12,691 bases of DNA from an uncultured Bacteroidales bacterium. GTDB lineage: Bacteria; Bacteroidota; Bacteroidia; Bacteroidales; Paludibacteraceae. This document shows, in pieces, positions 1-5,935 of the stretch. The stretch lies in NCBI GenBank assembly GCA_937901025.1, contig CALCGR010000034.1:1-12691 (forward strand), given 5' to 3'. How positions within the stretch are numbered: position 1 is the first letter of the stretch; each line of letters starts with the position of its first letter. A program made the position numbers and the translations under genes. Below the pieces are notes generated by a model. It was not told the DNA's origin, did no database searches, and saw nothing but the letters and a program-made list of their open reading frames with translations.

Positions 1-166
1 CGTGATGTCCCCCATTGCCGTGAAGTAAGATAATCGGTTTGCCCCTACCCTCGCAAGCGTAATATAAAGGTACATCGTTAACAACGATTTGGTCCACGTA
101 ACTCTGGTAGGGTTGGCACCCGCAGAACAGAAGACTAAGCAAGGATATGAGGTTGCCTTTTTTCAT
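1..166 (-). CDS. Putative lipoprotein alpha/beta hydrolase, N-terminal part only
   Basis: Only the first 55 codons lie in the window; the gene continues beyond the left edge. The translation begins MKKGNLISLLSLLFCGCQP: a basic start, a hydrophobic stretch and a cysteine at residue 17 preceded by Gly, which looks like a lipoprotein signal peptide. Phe at -3 departs from the usual Leu/Val/Ile of the lipobox. Residues 44-53 read PIILLHGNGG, the first core strand plus oxyanion-hole loop typical of alpha/beta-hydrolase fold enzymes. The catalytic Ser, Asp and His would lie outside the window, so the substrate is unknown. The residues after the cysteine (QPYQSYVD) are not the acid-rich export signal of Bacteroidetes surface lipoproteins, so a periplasm-facing anchor is more likely. 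The ATG shares its A with the infB stop (TAATG), implying translational coupling at the end of the rimP-nusA-infB operon. Confidence 0.72.
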   Translation of the reverse strand, partial: MKKGNLISLLSLLFCGCQPYQSYVDQIVVNDVPLYYACEGRGKPIILLHGNGGHH

Positions 167-2823
167 TACTCTAACGAACGAGCGACTTCGATGGTTTCAA
201 AGGATTCAAGTATATCGCCTTCGATGATATCGTTATACGAGCGGATGCTGACACCGCATTCCTGGTTGACACCCATCTCTTTGACATCATCTTTACCATG
301 TTTGAGGGCGAGCATATCGCCGGTATAGATGACGATACCGTCGCGGATGACGCGCAGTTTATTGCCGCGTTTGATCTTACCTTCCTTGACGACGCAACCG
401 GCGATCGTTCCTACTTTCGAGATATGGAAGGTCTGTTGAACCTCCAGGGTAGCGGTCACTTCCTCTTTCTCCTCCGGTGACAACATACCTGCCATAGCGG
501 CTTTCACTTCCTCGATAGCGTCGTAGATGATGCTATACAGGTGGATATCCACTTCGGCGGTCTCCGCCATCTTACGGGCGGTACCGGTAGGACGGACGTT
601 GAAGCCGACGATGACGGCATCGGACGCCTCCGCCAGGAGGACATCGGAATCAGAGATAGCACCCACGGCTTTGTGGATGACATTGACTTGGATATTCTCG
701 GTAGAGAGTTTGATGAGCGAGTCGGACAGGGCTTCCACGGAACCGTCCACATCGGCTTTGACGATGAGGTTGAGTTCTTTGAAGTCTCCGATAGCCAGAC
801 GGCGACCAATCTCGTCCAGACCGATATGTTTCTTGGTGCGGATAGACATCTCGCGTTGCAGTTGTTCGCGTTTGTTGGCTACGTCGCGTGCCTCTTGTTC
901 GGTCGGCATCACGTTGAACTCATCGCCGGCGGTCGGAGCGCCATTGAGGCCTAAGATCACGGCGGGTTCACCCGGCAGGGCTTGTTCAATCTTCTGTCCG
1001 CGTTCGTTGAACATAGCTTTGATACGTCCGTGGGCTGTACCGGCGAGGACGACATCCCCCATGTGGAGTGTTCCGTCGGAGACGAGGATGGTGGCTACAT
1101 AGCCACGACCCTTGTCGAGGGAGGACTCGATGATTGAACCCTTGGCGCGACGTTTCGGGTTAGCCTTGAGGTCGAGCATCTCGGCTTCGAGCAGCACTTT
1201 CTCGAGGAGTTCGAAGACACCCGTTCCGGCTTTCGCGGAGATGTCCTGGGATTGGTATTTACCACCCCACTCCTCGATGAGCAGGTTCATGTTGGCGAGT
1301 TCCTCTTTGATCTTATCGGGATTAGCGGAGGGTTTATCGCACTTATTGATAGCGAATATCATCGGTACTCCGGCAGCTTGTGCGTGGGAGATCGCCTCGC
1401 GCGTCTGCGGCATCACGCCGTCATCGGCAGCAACGATGATGATGGCTATATCCGTCACTTTCGCACCACGAGCACGCATGGCGGTGAAGGCCTCGTGACC
1501 GGGGGTATCGAGGAAAGTGATGTGTTGTCCGTTCTTGAGTTGAACGTTATAGGCACCGATATGTTGGGTGATACCTCCGGCCTCACCGGCAATCACGTTA
1601 GTGTTGCGGATATGGTCGAGTAAGGAGGTCTTACCATGATCGACGTGACCCATGACGGTCACGATCGGGCAACGCGGTTCGAGGTCGGCCTCCGTATATT
1701 CGTTCTCGTCGGAAGCGATGTCGGCTTCCACTTGGGAGGACGTATATTCGGTGGTGAATCCGAACTCTTCGGCTACGATGTTGATGGTCTCGGCATCGAG
1801 TCGTTGGTTGATGGATACCATCATACCCAGGCTCATGCAAGTACCGATGATCTTCGTCACGGGCACATTCATCATCACGGCCAGGTCATTGACGGTCACG
1901 AACTCCGTGAGTTTGAGGATGGTAGACTGAGCCCGTTCTTCGGCTTTCGCCTCGGCCATCTTCTCGCGTTCGAGTTCGCGGCGTTCGCGTTTATGTTTCG
2001 ATGTTGCTGTTTTCCCTTTGTTTCCTTGGAGACGAGCGATCGTCTCTTTGATTTGACGTTGCACTTCTTCGTCGTCCACCTCAACCTTCAAGGGGCGTTT
2101 AGGTCCTTTAGACTTGCCCTTTTGGTTGCCTGCAGCGTCAATGTCCACCTTGTTTTGTTTAAAGCGTTCGCGTTTGCGTTTCTCGCTGGCTTGCTGATTA
2201 GCCTGCTGTTGCGCTTGCTGACGCTGTTCGCGCTCCTTGCGTTTCTCCTCCTTGGATTTCTTCTCAGGATGGGTAGCCTGATTGATACTGGATAAGTCGA
2301 TCTTTCCTACAATCTTAGGTCCGGCAGCGGGAGCGGGTTGAGCCGGTTTAGCCGGTTTAGCCGGTTGAGCGCTTTGTTGCGCCATCTGCCTTTTCAGTTC
2401 GGCTTCCGCTTTGAGGGCTGCTTCCACTTCGGCTTTGGCTTTTGCTTGGGCTTCGGCTTTGGCTTTGGCTTCCGCCTCGGCTTCTTGTTGACGACGAGCC
2501 TGTTCGCGCGCTTTCTTCTCGGCGTCGAGATCGATACGGCCCAGCACTTTCGGTCCGGCGGTAGCCGGTGTTTCTTGTGCGGGCTGTGCAGGTTTCTCTG
2601 TAGCCTCGGATTGTTGCACGCGTTCTTGGCGTTGCTGTGATTGACGTTCTGCTTCCAGTTTCAGTGCCATGTCGCGGTTAAATTCCTTGGCGAGGAGCAG
2701 ATAAAGGTCGTCATCAATACGGGTATTTGGATCCGTAGCGATTTCCTTACCTTGCTTCGCACAGAATTCCACGGCGGTGGACATGCCGATGTTGAGTTCT
2801 TTACAAGCTTGGATAAGTTTCAT
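166..2823 (-). CDS. infB: Translation initiation factor IF-2
   Basis: GTPase that places initiator fMet-tRNA on the 30S subunit and promotes 50S joining. The 885-residue protein starts with an IF2_N helix bundle (about 1-52), followed by a long Lys/Glu/Ala/Gln-rich linker (about 53-300) and a second IF2_N-like module (about 303-356, LTEFVTVNDLAVMMNV). The G domain shows G1 GHVDHGKT (392-399), the GGITQHIGAY segment (416-425), G3 DTPGHEAF (439-446), G4 NKCD (493-496) and G5 SAKAG (529-533). Domains II, III and C2 follow to a normal C-terminus. The linker holds two copies of a GPKhhGKIDL motif (90-99 and 168-177) and a KPA-rich stretch. The length is on the long side, which is usual for Bacteroidetes IF2 because of this linker. 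It lies 21 bases after nusA in the rimP-nusA-infB order conserved across bacteria. All GTPase motifs are intact. Confidence 0.98.
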   Translation of the reverse strand: MKLIQACKELNIGMSTAVEFCAKQGKEIATDPNTRIDDDLYLLLAKEFNRDMALKLEAERQSQQRQERVQQSEATEKPAQPAQETPATAGPKVLGRIDLDAEKKAREQARRQQEAEAEAKAKAEAQAKAKAEVEAALKAEAELKRQMAQQSAQPAKPAKPAQPAPAAGPKIVGKIDLSSINQATHPEKKSKEEKRKEREQRQQAQQQANQQASEKRKRERFKQNKVDIDAAGNQKGKSKGPKRPLKVEVDDEEVQRQIKETIARLQGNKGKTATSKHKRERRELEREKMAEAKAEERAQSTILKLTEFVTVNDLAVMMNVPVTKIIGTCMSLGMMVSINQRLDAETINIVAEEFGFTTEYTSSQVEADIASDENEYTEADLEPRCPIVTVMGHVDHGKTSLLDHIRNTNVIAGEAGGITQHIGAYNVQLKNGQHITFLDTPGHEAFTAMRARGAKVTDIAIIIVAADDGVMPQTREAISHAQAAGVPMIFAINKCDKPSANPDKIKEELANMNLLIEEWGGKYQSQDISAKAGTGVFELLEKVLLEAEMLDLKANPKRRAKGSIIESSLDKGRGYVATILVSDGTLHMGDVVLAGTAHGRIKAMFNERGQKIEQALPGEPAVILGLNGAPTAGDEFNVMPTEQEARDVANKREQLQREMSIRTKKHIGLDEIGRRLAIGDFKELNLIVKADVDGSVEALSDSLIKLSTENIQVNVIHKAVGAISDSDVLLAEASDAVIVGFNVRPTGTARKMAETAEVDIHLYSIIYDAIEEVKAAMAGMLSPEEKEEVTATLEVQQTFHISKVGTIAGCVVKEGKIKRGNKLRVIRDGIVIYTGDMLALKHGKDDVKEMGVNQECGVSIRSYNDIIEGDILESFETIEVARSLE
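2341..2367 (-). repeat. Nine-base tandem repeat inside infB
   Basis: Three copies of AGCCGGTTT (plus-strand reading; the last ends in G) encode the KPAKPA stretch of the IF2 linker near residues 152-162. The period is a multiple of three, so changes in copy number would keep frame. It sits in a broader low-complexity tract, about 2400-2500, of GGCTTT/GGCTTC units encoding Glu/Lys/Ala repeats. This is ordinary linker low complexity. Confidence 0.7.
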
Positions 2824-2825
2824 AC

Positions 2826-2844
2826 GATTGAAGATTGAAGATTA
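2826..2844. repeat. Seven-base tandem repeat between nusA and infB
   Basis: The plus strand reads GATTGAA GATTGAA GATTA, about 2.7 units of a 7-base repeat. It fills nearly all of the 21-base gap between the nusA stop and the infB ATG, which leaves no recognisable Shine-Dalgarno sequence there. Similar purine-rich repeats of period 7 or 8 occur elsewhere in this window at 7144-7178 and 8665-8696. Confidence 0.6.
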
Positions 2845-4104
2845 TTAGTCGTTAGCAAATTCTGCAGCGAGGATGCGATATACATCGTCTACCGTTTCTT
2901 CTTCCAGGTCGATACGCTTCATCAGGTCTTCCTTCGGGAGGTTGAGAACGGACTTAGCGGTATCGAGTCCGATGGCTTTGAGTGCATCGATGACCCATTG
3001 GTCGATTTCGTCATTGAACTCGTCCAAGTAGATATCCTCTGCATCCTCATCGTCCATCTCGCGATAGACATCAATCTGGTAGTCGGTCAGCATAGATGCC
3101 AGTTTGATGTTATGGCCGCTCTTACCGATAGCGAGCGATACCTCGTCGGGTTTGAGATATACTTCGGCTTTCTTATTCACCTCGTCGATATTCATCGAAG
3201 AGATCTTCGCGGGTGCCAAGGCGCGTTGGATAAACAGGTTGATATTCGAGGTATAGTTGATGACGTCGATGTTCTCGTTTCTCAGTTCGCGAACGATACC
3301 GTGGATGCGGGCACCTTTGATACCTACGCAAGCGCCTACGGGGTCGATACGGTCGTCAAAACTCTCTACAGCCACTTTGGCGCGCTCCCCCGGGATACGG
3401 GCAATTTTCTTGATGGCGATCAGGCCGTCGTGTACCTCGGGGACCTCTTGTTCAAAGAGGCGTTGCAGGAACAGCGGGCTGGTACGAGAGAGGATGATCT
3501 TCGGGTTGGAGTTATTGTTCTCCACTTGCACCACGACGGCGCGAACGACATCACCTTTGTGGTAATAGTCGGAAGGAATCTGGTTCTGTTTGGGCAGATA
3601 CAGTTCGTTGTCGTCCTCGTCGAGCAGGAGCATCTCTTTCTTCCATACTTGGTAGAGTTCGCCGCTCACGATTTGACCCAACATATCCGAATACTTGATG
3701 TACAGGTTCTCCTTTTGGAGCTCGAGGATCTTCGAGGCTAAGGTCTGGCGCAGATTCAGGATCATGCGGCGACCGAAGGTCGTCTTGAAGGGAACGAGGT
3801 CGGTTACTTCCTCGCCTACCTGGGCTTCGTCGTCAATCTTAAGAGCATCGGAGAGGGCAATCTGGGTTTCCGGATTAGCCACATCGTCGTCCTCCATGAC
3901 CAGACGGTTACGGTAAACCTCCAAGTCACCCTTATCGGGGTTGATGATGACGTCGTAGTTGGTGTCGGTACCGTACATCTTTGTGATTACATTACGGAAG
4001 GAGTCTTCCAAGACATTAATCAATGTTTGGCGATCAATGTTTTTGAGTTCTTTGAACTCTGAGAAATTGTCAATCAAGTTGATTGACTCTTGCGTTTTTG
4101 CCAT
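2845..4104 (-). CDS. nusA: Transcription termination/antitermination factor NusA
   Basis: RNA polymerase-binding factor that modulates pausing, termination and antitermination. The 419-residue protein shows the NusA order: N-terminal polymerase-binding domain (about 1-130), S1 domain (about 137-206), KH1 with its GxxG loop GIKG (261-264) in the context VGACVGIKGARI, KH2 with loop GKSG (327-330), and a short C-terminal helix-hairpin-helix-like region (about 370-412, ending in an acidic tail). A single C-terminal module is usual outside Proteobacteria, where E. coli has two acidic repeats. The ATG lies 3 bases after the rimP stop codon, so the two genes are almost certainly co-transcribed and translated together. 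Nothing appears truncated or missing. Confidence 0.97.
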   Translation of the reverse strand: MAKTQESINLIDNFSEFKELKNIDRQTLINVLEDSFRNVITKMYGTDTNYDVIINPDKGDLEVYRNRLVMEDDDVANPETQIALSDALKIDDEAQVGEEVTDLVPFKTTFGRRMILNLRQTLASKILELQKENLYIKYSDMLGQIVSGELYQVWKKEMLLLDEDDNELYLPKQNQIPSDYYHKGDVVRAVVVQVENNNSNPKIILSRTSPLFLQRLFEQEVPEVHDGLIAIKKIARIPGERAKVAVESFDDRIDPVGACVGIKGARIHGIVRELRNENIDVINYTSNINLFIQRALAPAKISSMNIDEVNKKAEVYLKPDEVSLAIGKSGHNIKLASMLTDYQIDVYREMDDEDAEDIYLDEFNDEIDQWVIDALKAIGLDTAKSVLNLPKEDLMKRIDLEEETVDDVYRILAAEFAND

Positions 4105-4107
4105 AAT

Positions 4108-4545
4108 TTATATTTTTAAATCGTATTTAATATACTTGATATCGTTATACCCGAAGGTAAGGGATTGTATCTCTTTCTTTTTCTGCGGGACATCCACCAT
4201 AAAACTCTCCTCGTCCACGCTGACCAGCACCCCGTGCCATTTCTTCCCGTCCTTGGTGAGCAGTTCTACGTTGTGCCCGAGGTTCTTATCATATTGCAGT
4301 CTCGTCTTAAAGGGAGCCGTCAGGCTCACGCTACCTACTTTGAGGGCGTAGTCGTCGGTTATCTTCTCGAGGCGCTCATTGAGGAAGGCATTGAGTGAGG
4401 CGCAGAAGTCGAGGTCTACACCTTCGAGGCGGTCTACCTCTACGAGGATTTCGTTCGCGGGCGAGACGCTCAACGTTACCAACTGATAATTCGTATCCTT
4501 CAGATACTCCTTAATCATCGATTCTACATCTTGAACACTAATCAT
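4108..4545 (-). CDS. rimP: Ribosome maturation factor RimP
   Basis: Assists late assembly of the 30S subunit. At 145 residues it is close to the usual 150. The N-terminal alpha/beta domain (about 1-75) contains the family pattern around ILVEVDRLEGVDLDFCASLN, where most homologues have a D...G(V)...DC motif. The C-terminal SH3-like barrel (about 78-145) includes SLTAPFKTRLQYDKNLG, the counterpart of the conserved SPGxxRPL segment and here diverged as is common in Bacteroidetes. It is the first gene of the rimP-nusA-infB operon, with a good promoter 60-90 bases upstream and a hairpin in the leader. The start at 4545 follows no clear Shine-Dalgarno sequence. No in-frame upstream ATG was seen. 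Confidence 0.93.
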   Translation of the reverse strand: MISVQDVESMIKEYLKDTNYQLVTLSVSPANEILVEVDRLEGVDLDFCASLNAFLNERLEKITDDYALKVGSVSLTAPFKTRLQYDKNLGHNVELLTKDGKKWHGVLVSVDEESFMVDVPQKKKEIQSLTFGYNDIKYIKYDLKI

Positions 4546-4563
4546 ATATGGGTATTATTCATA

Positions 4564-4593
4564 AATAAGGGAACCTTTTCGGGTCCCCTTATT
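4564..4593 (-). promoter_or_regulatory. 5' leader hairpin upstream of rimP
   Basis: On the minus strand, arms AATAAGGGGACC and GGTTCCCTTATT enclose the loop CGAAAA. All 12 positions pair as RNA, including one G-U. The plus-strand version has an A-C mismatch at that position, so the fold is complete only in RNA made in the rimP direction. The hairpin would begin within about 5-10 nucleotides of the predicted transcript start and end 18 bases before the rimP ATG. No T-run follows, so a simple terminator is unlikely. A role in mRNA stability or translational control is possible; in E. coli the equivalent operon is autoregulated, but this hairpin's function is unknown. Confidence 0.6.
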
Positions 4594-4605
4594 CAAATTC
4601 GACTG

Positions 4606-4637
4606 CAAAGATACTGCTTTTTTTTGATATATGCAAA
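4606..4637 (-). promoter_or_regulatory. Promoter of the rimP-nusA-infB operon
   Basis: The minus strand carries TTTG (4637-4634), a 20-base spacer and TATCTTTG (4613-4606). This matches the Bacteroidetes -33/-7 consensus TTTG-N19-21-TAnnTTTG exactly. The spacer includes an 8-base A tract. Transcription would start near 4598-4602 and give a leader of about 55 bases containing the hairpin. Confidence 0.75.
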
Positions 4638-4671
4638 TTTATTTGCAATTTTGCACAAAAAAAATGCAAAA
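4632..4671. repeat. Two nested TGCAAA inverted repeats upstream of rimP
   Basis: TGCAAA-TTTA-TTTGCA (4632-4647) is a perfect 6-base inverted repeat covering the -33 box of the rimP promoter. Directly beyond it, TTTTGCA and TGCAAAA (4649-4655 and 4665-4671) form a second perfect 7-base pair with a 9-base spacer. Four similar half-sites in 40 bases could be an operator, a weak AT-rich terminator for the permease operon, or a by-product of promoter-like sequence, since TTTGCA also resembles the -7 box. Confidence 0.35.
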
Positions 4672-4680
4672 TAGTAAAAT

Positions 4681-5529
4681 CTACACCGTATCGGCAAAGG
4701 TTTTTTGGGCGCGATTGAAGATAACGACACCTAAGATGAGGAAGATCACCATCATCCCGAACGAATACGCCAACATCCACCACTCGTGACTACCCTCCCC
4801 TAAGAAACCGTATTTCCACCACTCCAAGATTCCCGACAGCGGATTGACGAGAATCGCCTTTCGAATCAGCGGGTTCGTGATGGTGGACATCGGATAGATG
4901 ACGGGCGTAGCGTACATGACGAGTTTCATAAACCAACTGATACAAATCGCCAAATCCCTGTACTTGGTCGAGATACTGCTGCAGAACAGTCCCATACCGA
5001 TACCCAAACCGGCTAAGAGAACCATCAGCGCGGGGAACATGACAATCGCCCACGTAATATGGGCACTGCTACCCATAATCACAAAATAGATATAGAAACA
5101 GAAGAAGATAAATAGTTCGATTGCGAACGGCACCAAGCTGCTGATAATCGCCGCCAAGGGCGGGATAAGGCGCGGGAAGTACACCTTAGTATATAAATGC
5201 GCGTACCCGCTGAGCGCACCTGCGCACACGTTAAAACACACCACGAAAAAGTTCCAGCACGTAGTGCCCGCCAAATAGAAAAGCGGTGCGGGCACGCCAT
5301 CGGTAGGGATGCCGGCGATATTCCCGAAGACGAGCGTCATCATCGCCGTAGTGAGGATGGGCCCGATGAAGAACCACGCATACCCCAGGACCGTCTGCTT
5401 ATAGGAAGCCTGCAGATTACGCTTCGCCATAATCCACAGTAAGTCCCTATACCGCCAGATCTCCTTTAAGTCTACGTCAAAAAGGTTACTCTTCGGTTTG
5501 ATTTGTAATGTCCACGGTTCTTCTTGCAT
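4681..5529 (-). CDS. ABC-2 type export permease (polysaccharide/polyol phosphate family)
   Basis: Membrane half of an ABC exporter of the Wzm/TagG/KpsM kind, which moves lipid-linked glycans across the inner membrane. The 282-residue protein has an amphipathic N-terminus (KPKSNLFDVDLKEIWRYRDL, 11-30), the entry motif YKQTVLGYAWFFIGP (43-57), the segment KVYFPRLIPPLAAIISSL (115-132), NPLSGILEWWKYG (229-241) and the full-length ending RAQKTFADTV. I count about six membrane segments, near 50-72, 84-108, 122-150, 160-184, 195-214 and 250-272. The ATG lies 44 bases inside the preceding gene. This start is kept because EPWTLQIKPKSNLF resembles the family N-terminus. The ATP-binding subunit normally encoded next to it is absent: after the TAG stop comes intergenic DNA and then rimP. 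It must pair with an ATPase encoded elsewhere, or it is an orphan. The substrate is unknown. Confidence 0.9.
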   Translation of the reverse strand: MQEEPWTLQIKPKSNLFDVDLKEIWRYRDLLWIMAKRNLQASYKQTVLGYAWFFIGPILTTAMMTLVFGNIAGIPTDGVPAPLFYLAGTTCWNFFVVCFNVCAGALSGYAHLYTKVYFPRLIPPLAAIISSLVPFAIELFIFFCFYIYFVIMGSSAHITWAIVMFPALMVLLAGLGIGMGLFCSSISTKYRDLAICISWFMKLVMYATPVIYPMSTITNPLIRKAILVNPLSGILEWWKYGFLGEGSHEWWMLAYSFGMMVIFLILGVVIFNRAQKTFADTV

Positions 5530-5935
5530 GCTTATCCTGTTGCAACTTCTCCCATTGCGATCGCAACATACGATTGACGCGGGCGATACGGACGAGATTA
5601 AAGATCATCCACGCTGTACATAACACTAAGTACGCCCACGAGAGTACCAACGTGACCGAACCACTCTCCGGCAGGTCGTACTCCATATGGAAGATGGGAC
5701 TGTAATTGCCCCAAGCATAGAAATAATTCAAGTGATCAATCGTAACCAACATCGCCAATATCCACCCCGGCACCAATACCCAAAACGCTACCCAACGATG
5801 GTGCGTCTCCACATAACGCGCATAACCAAAGTCCTCGTCGTTTTGCAAGTCCACCCCAATGTGCGTGTCCCTCAATCCGAAGTAGATGAAGACAAAGAGG
5901 GGAGAGAGGACCAGTATGACAGCAATGAGTGCCAT
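5486..5935 (-). CDS. Unrecognised small membrane protein with three predicted helices
   Basis: I do not recognise this 149-residue protein. It has hydrophobic segments at about 2-20, 48-67 and 92-116, a mostly polar loop between the first two (RDTHIGVDLQNDEDFGYARYVETHHR), and an aromatic loop after the second (HLNYFYAWGNYSPIFHMEYDLPE). The tail is basic and hydrophilic, likely helical (RIARVNRMLRSQWEKLQQDK), and may be cytosolic. Its ATG overlaps the stop of the upstream GT117 gene (TAATG), and its 3' end overlaps the permease start by 44 bases, so the three genes are tightly coupled. Sustained hydrophobic coding and both overlaps support a real gene. Its position suggests an accessory subunit for the glycosyltransferase or the exporter, but nothing in the sequence proves it. 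Confidence 0.8.
   Translation of the reverse strand: MALIAVILVLSPLFVFIYFGLRDTHIGVDLQNDEDFGYARYVETHHRWVAFWVLVPGWILAMLVTIDHLNYFYAWGNYSPIFHMEYDLPESGSVTLVLSWAYLVLCTAWMIFNLVRIARVNRMLRSQWEKLQQDKHARRTVDITNQTEE

Noticed and set aside
1636..2295. 219-codon plus-strand frame opposite the IF2 linker
   Set aside because: It is the complement of Lys/Glu/Ala/Gln-rich codons, giving Phe/Leu-rich nonsense. It has no promoter or start context.
4649..4671. TTTTGCA/TGCAAAA inverted repeat as terminator of the permease operon
   Set aside because: The stem is AT-rich with a 9-base loop, and no T-run follows in the minus direction, so termination is not supported.
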